Origin: Paenibacillus glycinis
Lineage (GTDB): Bacteria; Bacillota; Bacilli; Paenibacillales; Paenibacillaceae
Reading direction: 5' to 3'
Length of the DNA: 64,000 nt
Assembly (NCBI RefSeq): GCF_009909185.1
Contig: NZ_JAAAMV010000012.1
Location: 1-64,000 of the forward strand
Part shown: piece by piece, positions 44,811 to 54,606 of the stretch
Position numbering within the stretch: position 1 is the first letter of the stretch
Layout of the letters: every line of letters begins with the position of its first letter
Notes under the pieces: generated by a model
Told to the model about the DNA's origin: nothing
The model's database searches: none
Seen by the model: the letters and a program-made list of their open reading frames with translations, nothing else
Position numbers and translations under genes: made by a program

Positions 44811-45938
44811 TTACAATTTAGTGCCGCAGCCGGTGCAGAATTTCACGCCCGAAGCCAGCTCCTTGCCGCATTCCGGGCAAAATTTGCGCTCCGGGCGGGC
44901 AGTCCCGCACTCGGGGCAAAACTTATCGTCCGCGCTCAGCGCATGCTTGCAGCTCACGCACGCGGCGGGATTGCCGCCGGGCGCCGCAGGCGGGTTCGCC
45001 GGCGCTGGTGAAGGCGCGGTTGCCGAGAATCCGCCGCCCATAGCGGACCCGGCCGGGTTCTGCTGGTTACCGTGGCCATCGAACGCGTTCATCGCCTGCT
45101 GGAACATTTGCCCCATGGCCATGCTGGCGCCGAATTCCATGCCAAATCCGGACATGCCGCCGTCCGGCTTGTTCGCCATCTCGCGCATCGACTCGGCCGC
45201 TTGAAACTTCGTGTACTGGTTAAGGTCGCCGGCAATATTCATCGACGACCTGCGGTCGATCATCGCCTCCACTTCGTCCGGCAGCGAGATATTCTCGATG
45301 ACCAGACCCGTCAATTGAAGGCCGATCTCCGTGAATTTGGGCTTCAGCTTCTTCACGGCCTGCTCGCCCAGCTCGTCGTAGCTGCGCGCCAGGTCGATGA
45401 TCGGGACGGCCAATTCGGCCACCAGATCGGTCACGCCCGAGACGATCATCGTTTTGAAATACCCCGTGACCTGATCCGGCGTGAATTGCCCGTGACTGCC
45501 CAGGATGCCCATCATGAACGCGGCCGGGTCGACGATCCGGTACGAATAGTTGCCGAACCCGCGCGCCCGCACGACGCCGAACTCTTTGTCCCGCATGATG
45601 ATCGGGTTCGTCGTGCCCCATTTCTGATCGGCGATCAAGGTCGTATTGACGAAGTAGACGTCCGCCTTGAAGGGGGAATTAAAGGCGTGCTTCCACGCCA
45701 TGAGCGCGGTCAGCACGGGCATGTTCTGCGTCGACAGCTCGTATCGCCCCGCAAAGAACACGTCGGCGATCTTGCCTTCATTGAGAAATATCGCCGCCTG
45801 GCCTTCGCGGACCGTCAATTGCGCGCCCATCTTAATCGCGTTGTCGTAAGCCGGAAAACGGTAAACGAGCGATTCCGTATCCTCGATCCACTCGATGACC
45901 TCGATGAATTGACCTTTCAAAAATGAAAACAGCCCCAT
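44811..45938 (-). CDS. ydjI: SPFH domain protein with C-terminal zinc ribbons (YdjI-like)
   Basis: A 375-residue protein. Residues 1 to about 230 are the SPFH/virion-core-type domain (MGLFSFLKGQFIEVIEWIED, NAIKMGAQLTVREGQAAIF, FGNYSYRIVDP). A Gly/Ala/Met/Pro linker follows, then zinc ribbons with CVSC/CPEC, then CPEC/CTGC. In Bacillus, YdjI forms membrane microdomains with YdjG. ATG at 45938 follows GGGAGG; the longer frame has no such site. Confidence 0.88.
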   Translation of the reverse strand: MGLFSFLKGQFIEVIEWIEDTESLVYRFPAYDNAIKMGAQLTVREGQAAIFLNEGKIADVFFAGRYELSTQNMPVLTALMAWKHAFNSPFKADVYFVNTTLIADQKWGTTNPIIMRDKEFGVVRARGFGNYSYRIVDPAAFMMGILGSHGQFTPDQVTGYFKTMIVSGVTDLVAELAVPIIDLARSYDELGEQAVKKLKPKFTEIGLQLTGLVIENISLPDEVEAMIDRRSSMNIAGDLNQYTKFQAAESMREMANKPDGGMSGFGMEFGASMAMGQMFQQAMNAFDGHGNQQNPAGSAMGGGFSATAPSPAPANPPAAPGGNPAACVSCKHALSADDKFCPECGTARPERKFCPECGKELASGVKFCTGCGTKL

Positions 45939-46108
45939 GTTTCTTCCTCCCGCCGCACTTGTTTCGCGATTCTCCAATATTTCTCATTATACGACAAAGT
46001 CAGGGTGCCGGTATATGTCTTCTTCCCGCCGACATCCGGTTCGGACGGGATGCTTCGTCCCGAAGCTGCATCAAAGCCAGACCGCTCGACGCGCAGCCAA
46101 CACAAAGA

Positions 46109-46142
46109 AGCCGCCCCCGCTGCGCGCGCGAACGCGGCGGCT
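46109..46142 (-). terminator. terminator of the GNAT gene at 46189
   Basis: Minus-strand arms AGCCGCC/GGCGGCT, 20-base loop, followed by TTCTTTGTGTT. Confidence 0.6.
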
Positions 46143-46188
46143 GGTGGCGGCTGGGGCGGATCCGTTCGAGGTCTATGCGAATCCGGTT

Positions 46189-46722
46189 TCACGTGAGCTC
46201 ATTTGGACTCCTGCGCTCAAGGAATCGCACCATTAGCTCTTCATGGACGTACGTCCCCTCGTCCAGCTTCATCGCGTTCCGCTCCACGCCGTAGGTGACG
46301 AAGCCAAGCGACAGATACAACGATTTGGCGGAACGATTCGTATCGACCACGTACAAGCCGATGTGCTCGAGCCCGGGCATTTCCCGCGCGCGCGCCATCA
46401 ATTCCTCCATCAGCCTCCTGCCGGCTCCTTGCCCTTGCGATGCCGGATCGACGTACATGCCCCAGACCATGCCTTTATGCCGCATCTTGCGATAGGGTTC
46501 CCGGCGAAAACCGACCATGCCGACGATAGCCCCGGTATCCGCGAACGCGCCCAATATGAAATTGTCGGTTCCGTCCGCGATGCGCCCGCGGACCTCTTCG
46601 ATCGGGGTATGCTTCGCGTCTTCGTAGTCCGCGCCGAACGCCTGCGGGTATCGCCGCAGGGCATCCAGCCGCAGCCTCCAGTAAGACTCGGCGTCTTCGA
46701 CTTGCAGCTTTCGGATCCACAT
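46189..46722 (-). CDS. GNAT family N-acetyltransferase
   Basis: A 177-residue acetyltransferase of the RimI-like kind. The acetyl-CoA site is GMYVDPASQGQGAGRRLMEE, and the C-terminal part has GLYVVDTNRSAKSLYLSLGF followed by VTYGVE. The start at 46722 is firm because AAGGAGG lies 8 bases upstream; the longer frame is antisense-like. The substrate is unknown. Single-gene unit. Confidence 0.9.
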   Translation of the reverse strand: MWIRKLQVEDAESYWRLRLDALRRYPQAFGADYEDAKHTPIEEVRGRIADGTDNFILGAFADTGAIVGMVGFRREPYRKMRHKGMVWGMYVDPASQGQGAGRRLMEELMARAREMPGLEHIGLYVVDTNRSAKSLYLSLGFVTYGVERNAMKLDEGTYVHEELMVRFLERRSPNELT

Positions 46723-47072
46723 AGCGTCTGCCTCCTTGTCGGCTCCTGGCGATACGGATGCTCCGGCCTCGATGCCGCTCGGATCATCCATGACGAATGA
46801 CTTCGGCAGCCCGAGGCCGCTTTCCTGTCCGGTCGCCGCAAAATCGCCCCGGCGCCAATAAACGGGACGCCGCCGCGTGTCGGCCGCCATCTCCCGCCTT
46901 CCCGAGCATATCGCCTCCGCGACAAGCTCAAGCCGAGCTCCGCCGCTGCTTAACCGTTCATCCAGCTTCGCGCGTCGTTGGTCATTTCATGTCGGGATGA
47001 ATACTTTATTATGCAGGTGAAATCCAATTATCCGCTCTGGATCAGCGCATCGATCCGGCTCGAAAGGAAACG
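46723..47072. other. intergenic region before the CapA gene
   Basis: No coding frame is supported. A weak promoter-like pair TTGGTC, 17 bases, ATACTT at about 46979-47007 could serve the CapA-like gene. Confidence 0.3.
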
Positions 47073-48263
47073 TTGACCTTGATGAATGAAATCGCTGCGA
47101 ACGCGACAACCGCGGTCGAGACGAAAGATAGCGCGGAGCCGGTCCCCGGCCACGCCAGGCATGCGCGAAAGGAGATTGTCGTCGCCGCGGTCGGCGATCT
47201 CCTGATGAAGCCGCTGCTCATTCGAACCGTACGCACCTCGTCTCCCGCGAAAGGGGACGCCGCTTACGCGTTCGACCAGGTGTTCGAGCCGGTTGCCCGA
47301 TATCTGCGCGAGGCGGATCTGACGATCGGCAATCTCGAAACGACGTTCTCCGGCGGCACGGACGAGCGCAGTTATACAACAACCATTCGCAATCCAAAGA
47401 ATCGTAACCCGGTCTTCAATTGTCCCGATGCCTTCGCGCCGGCACTGAAGGCGGCCGGCTTCGGCGTGCTCGCGACCGCGAACAACCATTGCATGGATTA
47501 TGGCGTGCGCGGGCTCAAACGGACGCTCGAGGTGCTCGACAAGCACGGCATTGCCCATGTCGGCACCTACCGGGGGAACGAAGAATCCCGGTCGCTCTGC
47601 ATTCGCAACGTCGAAGGGATTCGCGTAGGCATCCTATCGTATACCAGGGGAACCAACGGCGTGCCCGTTCCGAAAGGTCAGCCGGCCGGCGTCAAGAAAA
47701 TCGTCCCCTCGCTCATCAAAAAGCAGATGAAACGGCTGCGGGCAAAATCGGACTTCATTATCGTTTGCATGCATTTCGGCTCCGAATACCACCGGCGTCC
47801 GAACGCCGGCCAAAAGCGAATGGTCCGTTTCTTGTTCCGACAGGGCGCCGACGTGATTCTGGGCGCGCATCCGCATGTGCTGCAGCCCGCGGTCTGCCGC
47901 AGCGTAACGGACATCGACGGACGGACGAGGAAACGGTTCGCGATCTACTCGCTGGGCAACTTTATCTCCACGCGGCTGCACGGCAAGGACGCTGCGTTGA
48001 CCGGCCTCATCCTGCGCCTGACGATTCGCGGAACGGCCGGCGGCTCCGCCGAATTGTCGAAGGTCGACTTTATTCCGACATGGGTCAGTCTCGCGAAGAA
48101 CGGCAAACGCACGAGATGCCGGGTCGTGCCGCTTCCTCGGGCGCTTCAGGAACCGAACGGCTATGCGTCCGGGCAGGCGAACCGGATGCGCCGCGCCTAT
48201 CGCGGTACCGTTCTCCTGTACAAGGGCGTCATGTCGCCGCATGGGGAATCGCCCTCAGGCTGA
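47073..48263 (+). CDS. CapA family metallophosphatase-like protein
   Basis: A 396-residue protein of the PGA_cap/CapA family. The metal-site motifs are all present: AVGDLLM (residues 39-45), IGNLETTFSGG, ATANNHCMDYG, CMHFGSEY and LGAHPHVLQP, then YSLGNFIS. It lacks the N-terminal membrane anchor usual in capsule-synthesis CapA proteins and has instead a 33-residue polar leader, so it may be cytoplasmic; no capsule genes (capB, capC) are nearby. The start is uncertain: TTG 47073, TTG 47079 or ATG 47082; AAGGA is closest to the first two. Confidence 0.85.
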   Translation: MTLMNEIAANATTAVETKDSAEPVPGHARHARKEIVVAAVGDLLMKPLLIRTVRTSSPAKGDAAYAFDQVFEPVARYLREADLTIGNLETTFSGGTDERSYTTTIRNPKNRNPVFNCPDAFAPALKAAGFGVLATANNHCMDYGVRGLKRTLEVLDKHGIAHVGTYRGNEESRSLCIRNVEGIRVGILSYTRGTNGVPVPKGQPAGVKKIVPSLIKKQMKRLRAKSDFIIVCMHFGSEYHRRPNAGQKRMVRFLFRQGADVILGAHPHVLQPAVCRSVTDIDGRTRKRFAIYSLGNFISTRLHGKDAALTGLILRLTIRGTAGGSAELSKVDFIPTWVSLAKNGKRTRCRVVPLPRALQEPNGYASGQANRMRRAYRGTVLLYKGVMSPHGESPSG

Positions 48264-48528
48264 AGGCTCCGCTCCTTGCGGTTCGGAACCGGCTATCCCT
48301 TGCGCGAACCGGCTGTCGTCCTTTACGCGAGTGGATGCTCGCCGGCCGATCTTATGGTAAAATGGAATGAGTTTGTTTGGAGGCGGGTTCCGTACGGCAG
48401 GAATATTTCCACCACTGTCGAATACTGTCGTGGTGCCCAATCGTTTCATAGGGAACGGAACCGGCGAGTTACCGCATAATGAACAAGAGTGCTAGACTAT
48501 TTTTTACTTGGAAAAGGGAGCACGTAAC

Positions 48529-49611
48529 ATGATCGTACATTACACGAGAGATATCAACAGCGCCGCCGGCATTTTGAGCTCCAGGGAGTTCTCGCTCGCG
48601 CGCGTCGGTTTGAACGAGCAAGCCGGCGTATTGCGGTATTTGTCCGATTTCAACCGGCTGCATTACACGCAGGACCTGATCGCGACGTTCAGGCAAGCGC
48701 TGAATATCATGCGCCAGACGCCGAACCTCGATCAGAAGCAGTTTTTCACGCATACGTTCCTAGCCGCGGAATTGCGCAAGGTCGCCTACCAGAACGGCGT
48801 CTCGCTCGGGGGCTCGCTTGCCCGGCTGCTCGGCCAGCACAGCTTCATGACGAGCTTCAGCGACGAAGCGGCGAGCACGTTCGCCAATCCGGCGAACGGC
48901 GAGATCGCCTTCGAATTCGAGGAAAACCCGCTGGTCGCGCCGCGCGGCTTCCACCTGTTGTTCAATAAAGTGCACTATGCCGAATCCGATAAAGTGAAGA
49001 AGCTGCAGGCCGACAACGGCGACGATATGACGCAGTTCATGGACAGCGTCGCGCAGGAATCCGATGCCACGTTCACGGATATTCTCGCCGCCTATATCGA
49101 GAAGCTGGAGAAGCAGCAGCTTGCGTATACCGGCATCATTCACGACCTGCTGGCCGCGCTGATGGAAGAGAACAAGAAAGGCGCGTTCACGCCGCTCGAC
49201 CTGTATACGCTGGATGAAACGGTCGCCACGGTCAAGTTCATCCACGATTACACCGTCGAGGAATTCACGACCAAATTCCGCACGGAAACCGGTCAAAAGC
49301 CGCCGACCAAGCTCGAGATCAAACAGATCCTGAGGCAAAACCCGGACATGATCCAGGCGACCTGGATCGATATTCGCAGCGCGCTCATCCAGGATGTCGC
49401 GTTCAAGCAGGAGAACGAGATCCGCGCGATTCTGCTGCCGCAGAACAAGAAGCAGTTCAATCAGCAGAAGAAGCAAATTCCGCTCGCGTTCGACGCGGAC
49501 AAGCTGCGCCGCATCGTCATTTCGCCGAACTGCGCCGACAAGGCGGAGTGGAAAGCGAAGCTCGAGGACGCGCTGTTCACGAACCGCTACGCGAATGTCG
49601 TCGTGGAATAG
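48529..49611 (+). CDS. DUF2971-like protein
   Basis: A 360-residue soluble protein. The N-terminus (MIVHYTRDINSAAGILSSRE, then VGLNEQAG), the central FMTSFSDEAA, GFHLLFNKVHYAE and the late ENEIRAILLPQNKK follow the layout of DUF2971 proteins, which often occur in accessory regions; this is a tentative match. A helical insertion rich in Glu, Gln and Lys lies at about 165-290. The start at 48529 has GGGAG 8 bases upstream. It stands alone between two units. Confidence 0.6.
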   Translation: MIVHYTRDINSAAGILSSREFSLARVGLNEQAGVLRYLSDFNRLHYTQDLIATFRQALNIMRQTPNLDQKQFFTHTFLAAELRKVAYQNGVSLGGSLARLLGQHSFMTSFSDEAASTFANPANGEIAFEFEENPLVAPRGFHLLFNKVHYAESDKVKKLQADNGDDMTQFMDSVAQESDATFTDILAAYIEKLEKQQLAYTGIIHDLLAALMEENKKGAFTPLDLYTLDETVATVKFIHDYTVEEFTTKFRTETGQKPPTKLEIKQILRQNPDMIQATWIDIRSALIQDVAFKQENEIRAILLPQNKKQFNQQKKQIPLAFDADKLRRIVISPNCADKAEWKAKLEDALFTNRYANVVVE

Positions 49612-49669
49612 CAACGGGAATAGATTTAACGCGGTACCGCCGTCCTTGCAGGGTTTCGCGGGCCGTCAA

Positions 49670-49713
49670 CAAGAAAGCGGCTTTCCCCCATCAGGGAGAA
49701 AGCCGCTTTCTTG
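49670..49713 (+). terminator. strong terminator
   Basis: Perfect 16-bp stem CAAGAAAGCGGCTTTC and complement, 12-base loop, 58 bases after the stop; T residues follow in both directions. Confidence 0.85.
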
Positions 49714-49868
49714 CATAGCATCGGCTTGCTTCGCTCATGCTACTCGCATCGCGTCAATCCCGGGGATCCTCGGACGTCCGGTCGCTCCATGAGCGGCGCA
49801 TTGCCGCGGCAGGGGTATTCCCGCGCCGCGAAGCTTGGCCTTGGCGGTCGGATTACAATTCACGCCGC

Positions 49869-50726
49869 CTACGGGCGATTGCGGTAAGCGGTCGGCGACA
49901 TGCCCTGCAGCCGGGCGAACGCCTTGCCGAAATAAGCCGCGTCGCCGAAGCCGGCGCTGCTCGCGACGATCTGCACCGGCAGGCTCGTTTGGCTGAGCAG
50001 GAGGCGCGCTTTCTCCATCCGGTACCGGAGCAAGAACTCGTACGGGGCAACCCCCGTCTGCGCATGGAACAGCTTGGTGAAGTATGCCCGCTCGAGACCG
50101 ACGTGCCGGGCGATGAGCGAGATCGTCAGCTTGCTCTGGTAATGCTCCTCCATGAACTTCGCCGCCCGGGCGATATACGCTTCGCTGCCGTCCTTCCGGC
50201 GCGTCGGGGTCCGCGTCTCCCCGCTTCCGTTCAGGAAGGTCGCGAACAGCTGGAGCAGCAGCCCGCCGCAATGCAGCTCGCCCGCCAAGTCGTCGATCGC
50301 GGAACGGCCGAGCAGCTCGGCCAGCAGCGGCTCCGACTGCCGCGGCGCCGGCTGCACGCCGGTCGGCGAACGCAGCGTCAGCCCCGCCGCCTGAAGCAGA
50401 TCCGCGGCAAGCTTCCCGCCGATGCCGACCCAATAATACGTCCACGGGTCATCGTCGCTCGCCCGGTAGGCGGAAGGCTGGTTCGGGAACATGCAGAAGC
50501 AGTCCCCCGCCTTCAGCTGGTAGTCGCAGCCGCCCGTCGTGAACGTGCCCGAGCCCCCGACGATGAAATGAATCAAGTAATGGTCGCGCATCGTCGGTCC
50601 GTACTGATGACCCGGCTGGCAGAACTCCCTGCCGCAGTAATACAGCCGCGGGTCCAGCTCCGTGCGGCCTGTCATGAAATGCTCCGCGAACCGCTTCTCC
50701 GGCAGCGGCTCTTCGTCGTGGCCCAT
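49869..50726 (-). CDS. AraC family transcriptional regulator
   Basis: A 285-residue regulator with an N-terminal AraC-type cupin (LIHFIVGGSGTFTTGG, LKAGDCFCMFPNQPSAY) and a C-terminal double HTH (ISLIARHVGLERAYFTKLFH and IVASSAGFGDAAYFGKAF). It is divergent from the GH36 alpha-galactosidase and is most likely its galactoside-responsive activator, in the manner of MsmR/RafR. The start at 50726 follows AAAGGAG. Confidence 0.92.
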   Translation of the reverse strand: MGHDEEPLPEKRFAEHFMTGRTELDPRLYYCGREFCQPGHQYGPTMRDHYLIHFIVGGSGTFTTGGCDYQLKAGDCFCMFPNQPSAYRASDDDPWTYYWVGIGGKLAADLLQAAGLTLRSPTGVQPAPRQSEPLLAELLGRSAIDDLAGELHCGGLLLQLFATFLNGSGETRTPTRRKDGSEAYIARAAKFMEEHYQSKLTISLIARHVGLERAYFTKLFHAQTGVAPYEFLLRYRMEKARLLLSQTSLPVQIVASSAGFGDAAYFGKAFARLQGMSPTAYRNRP

Positions 50727-50973
50727 TACCCGCGCTCCTTTCGTTTCCCGTCGACCGCGAGGCAGTGCACCGCTCCCCGCGCCGCGATCGCGCGTTTTCT
50801 TTCCCCGCCTCTCGCTCAACAGCACCATACCATGCCGCCGACGCCTTCGTCATCCTCAATCACACAAATAAACCGGATATTCGTTCTCGATTCAAGCCTT
50901 CATCCCAAATAGAGACACAATTCAACCAGCTTCCAACACATTATCCACCTGTTTCCCCTACCGCTTCCGGCGC

Positions 50974-50979
50974 TATAGT
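50974..50979 (+). promoter_or_regulatory. probable -10 of the alpha-galactosidase gene
   Basis: TATAGT, 37 bases before the start codon, with a poor -35 (GTTTCC at 50951). Two ATTCAA repeats at 50890 and 50920, 30 bp apart, may be part of the AraC regulator site. Confidence 0.45.
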
Positions 50980-51016
50980 AGAAGCACATGCAAGCAACGC
51001 GAGGAGGAAACACGTC

Positions 51017-52795
51017 ATGCAAACTTTAACGGCCGGTTACTACGACTATCGCCTGGAAAGCGGGGAATCCCCCTTCCGGGCCAGCTTGCGGATCGAACGC
51101 GAGTCCGAGGGCGTCGAGATCGTCCATATCCGCATCGAAGCCGATGCCCCCGCGGTTCCGCCCGCCTTCACGCTCGCTTGGAATCCGCCGATCGTCGACG
51201 CGTCGGCCATGTGGCACCCCACGGCTAATTTCGCCAAAGGCCTGCGGGCGGACTGGTCGCAAGCTTTCGATTCCAAGTCGACCCATTCGGCGCCGGTCAT
51301 CAGCCTCTTCGGCGGCTCCGGGAAGAACCGCCTGACGTTCGCGTTCTCCGACGTCTTGAACGTCATCCGGTTCAATGCCGGCGTCCACGAGGAAACCGCC
51401 ACCTTCAGCTGCCTCGTCTCCATGTTCGACACGCCGACCACGCCGCTCGCCCGCTACGAGGCCGAGCTGCGCATCGACGTCCGCGACATCCCTTATTACG
51501 ATTGCCTGGCCGACGTCAGCCGCTGGTGGGCCAGCTATCCGTCCAACGCCCCGGCTCCCGTGCCGTCGGCCGCGCTCGAGCCGATGTATTCGACCTGGTA
51601 CAGCTTCCACCAGCATCTGAACCCGGCGGAAGTGGAGGAGCAGTGCCGGCTTGCCCGCGAGCTCGGCTGCGACTCGGTCATCGTCGACGACGGCTGGCAG
51701 ACCGCGGACAATGCACGCGGCTACGCGTATTGCGGCGACTGGAACGTATGCGCGGACAAAATTCCCGACATGCGGGCGCATGTCGCGCGCGTCCATGCGC
51801 TCGGCATGAACTATCTGCTCTGGTATTCCGTGCCGTTCATCGGCATCCACAGCGAAGCTTGGAGCCGCTTCGAGAACAAGATGCTCGAGCGCGTCGACCG
51901 GCTGAATACCGGCGTGGTCGATCCCCGCTATCCCGAGGTCCGCGAATACCTGATCGGCATCTACGAGAAAGCGCTGCTGGAGTGGGACTTGGACGGCTTC
52001 AAGCTCGACTTCGTCGACGCGTTCGAGCAGCCGGCCGTCGAACGCGACGATGCCGACCCCGGACGCGACACGCCGTCCGTCGCGCAGGCGGTCGACATGC
52101 TGCTGAGCGAAGTCATCGCGCGGCTGCGCGCCGTCAAGCCGGACATCATGATCGAATTCCGCCAATCGTATATCAGCCCGCTCATGCGCAAATACGGCAA
52201 TCTGTTCCGCGCGGGGGACGTGCCGAACGACGCGCTGCAGAATCGGGTCCACACGATCGACGTCCGGCTGCTGTGCGGCAATACGGCCGCGCATTCGGAC
52301 ATGATCATGTGGCACCCGGGCGAACCGGCGGATGCCGCCGCGCTGCAATTGATCAATATCCTGTTCGCCGTGCCGCAAATTTCGGTCCGTCTGGACACGC
52401 TTCCGCAGGATCATAAAGACATGACGGCGTTCTGGCTCAGGTTCTGGCGCGAGCATCGGGATACGCTCATGAACGGCTACCTGGAGCCGCATCATCCCGA
52501 GCTGAACTACCCGCTCGTGACGGCCCGCAGCGAGCATGCCTTTATCGCCGCCGCGTATCACGATACCGTCGTCGCGCTGGACGGGGACCTGCCCGTGACG
52601 ATCATCCTCGTCAACGGCACGCGCGGAAGCCGGTTGATCGCGGAAGCGGCGGAGAACATCGGGCCGCGATCAGTGCGCGTGCTGGATTGCTGCGGCCGCG
52701 AAATCGCCGCGTACGAGCTGGACGGCCTGCAAGGCTTGAAGGCGTTCGACGTCCCGGCCTCGGGCCTCGTCATCCTGCAGACTTCGCAGTCGTAA
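51017..52795 (+). CDS. alpha-galactosidase, GH36 family
   Basis: A 592-residue cytoplasmic hydrolase that removes alpha-galactose from raffinose-type sugars or galactomannan fragments. The catalytic nucleophile is D331 in DGFKLDFVDAF, and the probable acid/base is D401 in FRAGDVPNDA. VIVDDGWQTADN and LLWYSVPFIG are also typical. There is no signal peptide. It is shorter than the 720-residue form because the N-terminal beta domain is reduced. ATG at 51017 has GAGGAGG upstream; the longer frame is not supported. Confidence 0.9.
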   Translation: MQTLTAGYYDYRLESGESPFRASLRIERESEGVEIVHIRIEADAPAVPPAFTLAWNPPIVDASAMWHPTANFAKGLRADWSQAFDSKSTHSAPVISLFGGSGKNRLTFAFSDVLNVIRFNAGVHEETATFSCLVSMFDTPTTPLARYEAELRIDVRDIPYYDCLADVSRWWASYPSNAPAPVPSAALEPMYSTWYSFHQHLNPAEVEEQCRLARELGCDSVIVDDGWQTADNARGYAYCGDWNVCADKIPDMRAHVARVHALGMNYLLWYSVPFIGIHSEAWSRFENKMLERVDRLNTGVVDPRYPEVREYLIGIYEKALLEWDLDGFKLDFVDAFEQPAVERDDADPGRDTPSVAQAVDMLLSEVIARLRAVKPDIMIEFRQSYISPLMRKYGNLFRAGDVPNDALQNRVHTIDVRLLCGNTAAHSDMIMWHPGEPADAAALQLINILFAVPQISVRLDTLPQDHKDMTAFWLRFWREHRDTLMNGYLEPHHPELNYPLVTARSEHAFIAAAYHDTVVALDGDLPVTIILVNGTRGSRLIAEAAENIGPRSVRVLDCCGREIAAYELDGLQGLKAFDVPASGLVILQTSQS

Positions 52796-52855
52796 TGCCT
52801 TGCGCTTAGGGCGGCGATGACAGCTTCCGAACATGAGATGCGTACCGCATTGCAC

Positions 52856-52896
52856 GCAACGAACCCCTCCGCGGATTGCCGGGAGGGGTTCGTTGC
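52856..52896 (+). terminator. bidirectional terminator
   Basis: Perfect 15-bp stem GCAACGAACCCCTCC and complement, 11-base loop, between the convergent alpha-galactosidase and response regulator genes. No clear T tract. Confidence 0.7.
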
Positions 52897-53010
52897 GTCA
52901 CGCGGAGGCGGGGCGCCAAGGTTGACTCCATGACGCGGAGGATGGCCGACTTTCCGAGAGAGGTCTAACATGAAGCGGAGCCATGCCGCTAAACTGTCAG
53001 TCCCCTAAAA

Positions 53011-54606
53011 TCAATGGTAGTCCCGATACTCCTGCGGCGTGCAGCCGACCAGCTTCTTGAACAGATAGGTAAAATACGCGGAGGTTTGGATCCCGACCCG
53101 GTCCGCCACCTCGTAGACCTTGATGCCCGGATCCTTCAGCAGCTCGCGCGCCCGGTCGATGCGGGTCTCCTGGACGAATTCGGAGATCGTCTTGCCCATC
53201 TCCCGCTTGAACAGCACGCTGAGGTAGCTCGCGTTCAGGCTGAATTCCTCCGCCAGCTGCTTGACCGTCCAATTCTCCTGCAGCCGTTCCTCGATGGAGG
53301 CCGCGATCCGCTTGATGAGATTGTGCTGCTGGTTCATGCTCTCTTTCTTCTCGATCGTCATGTACCGGTCCACGTAATCGACCAGCAGCACGATGATCTG
53401 TCCGGTGCTGCCGCAATCGAGCATCCGTCGCCACATCAGGATGTTCATCTCGCCGTTCGCGTCGTCCTTCCACTTGAGGTTGCGGATCAGCTCGCTCAGG
53501 AAGCTCATGCCGAATGCCTGCACGTACGAGAACGACGCCGGCTCCTGGGCCAGCAGCACGTCGAGGATCCGGTTCATGTACGCGCCGACCTTCGCGGAAT
53601 CGCCCGATTCCATGAGCTTCACGATGGTCGGCATGAACTCCTCGCGCAGCCGGAAGTCTTGGAATTCGGCCCGGTCCATATAATCATGGCGGACGATCTG
53701 CCCGTCCGAGATCAGGCGCGCCTTCGCCATCATGAATTTGATCTCTTTATAGTGCAAGGGCACCTCTTCCCACCGGCTGCCCGAGCGGCCGCTGCCGACG
53801 GTAACCGTGGCGCCGTACTGCTCGCGCATCATGTTCTGGATGAAGGGCAGCCGCTTCTCGGCCTTGGCCCGCTCCTCCGGCGACTGCCCGAAATGCAGGG
53901 CGACGACCTCGTCCGGCGTAATCTGCGCCAGGAACAGCGGCTCCGTGCCGGACAAGCCGACCTCGATCGTCTGCTTGAATCCGCTTCCAAGAAGGATTCT
54001 GTCTTTGGCCTCCTGGCGGGGCGACAGGAAATGATCCAGGCCGAAGACCAGAATTCGGAACCCGGCGGCGACGTCCGGCAGCGCCATGAGGCTGTTCCAG
54101 GAAGCGAGCATGTCGTCCGTCTGCGGAATTTCCGCGATCAGGTCGTTCACGAACCGTTCCTTCACGAGCTTCAAGCTCTCCGACACCTTCTTCTCCAGCT
54201 CGGTCGTCTGCTCGACGATGCTGCGCATCTTCTCCAGCGTCTCCCGAAAGCCCCCGAGCCGGCTTGATACCTCTTCCATCTTGAGCGGCTTGAGCACGTA
54301 AGCCTGCGCGCCGACATGGATCGCGTCCTGCACGAACTCGAATTCGTTGTAGCCGCTGATCATCAGCACTTGGATGTGGGGACGCGCCTTCTTCGCTGCC
54401 GCCACGAGCTCGATGCCGTTCATGCCCGGCATCGACACGTCGGAGATGAGCACGTCGTAGGTCGACGCGCGCAGCTCCTCCAGCGCTTCCTCGCCGGATT
54501 CCATCGTCGCCGGCTTGTCGTACCCGAGTCCCTGCCAATCGATATATCGGACGAGGCCTTGAATATTGGAAGGCTCGTCGTCCACGATGAGTACCTTGAG
54601 CATCAT
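53011..54606 (-). CDS. response regulator, YesN family
   Basis: A 531-residue regulator: receiver domain (D9-D10 pocket, phosphorylated D56 in VLISDVSMPG, lysine in YVLKPLKMEE), a middle region, and a C-terminal AraC double HTH (LAEEFSLNASYLSVLFKREM and VYEVADRVGIQTSAYFTYLF). Its ATG overlaps the stop of the kinase gene in ATGA and follows AGGAGGG. It is last in a five-gene unit with the importer. The direct repeats at 60331-60358 upstream of the operon are the likely binding site. Confidence 0.95.
   Translation of the reverse strand: MMLKVLIVDDEPSNIQGLVRYIDWQGLGYDKPATMESGEEALEELRASTYDVLISDVSMPGMNGIELVAAAKKARPHIQVLMISGYNEFEFVQDAIHVGAQAYVLKPLKMEEVSSRLGGFRETLEKMRSIVEQTTELEKKVSESLKLVKERFVNDLIAEIPQTDDMLASWNSLMALPDVAAGFRILVFGLDHFLSPRQEAKDRILLGSGFKQTIEVGLSGTEPLFLAQITPDEVVALHFGQSPEERAKAEKRLPFIQNMMREQYGATVTVGSGRSGSRWEEVPLHYKEIKFMMAKARLISDGQIVRHDYMDRAEFQDFRLREEFMPTIVKLMESGDSAKVGAYMNRILDVLLAQEPASFSYVQAFGMSFLSELIRNLKWKDDANGEMNILMWRRMLDCGSTGQIIVLLVDYVDRYMTIEKKESMNQQHNLIKRIAASIEERLQENWTVKQLAEEFSLNASYLSVLFKREMGKTISEFVQETRIDRARELLKDPGIKVYEVADRVGIQTSAYFTYLFKKLVGCTPQEYRDYH

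Noticed and set aside
47420-48370. 316-codon plus-strand frame overlapping the CapA-like gene
   Set aside because: It is Arg-rich and in another frame of a gene with all CapA motifs in order.
50765-51016. N-terminal extension of the alpha-galactosidase
   Set aside because: The extension crosses the promoter and the antisense of the AraC leader; a GAGGAGG site supports the start at 51017.
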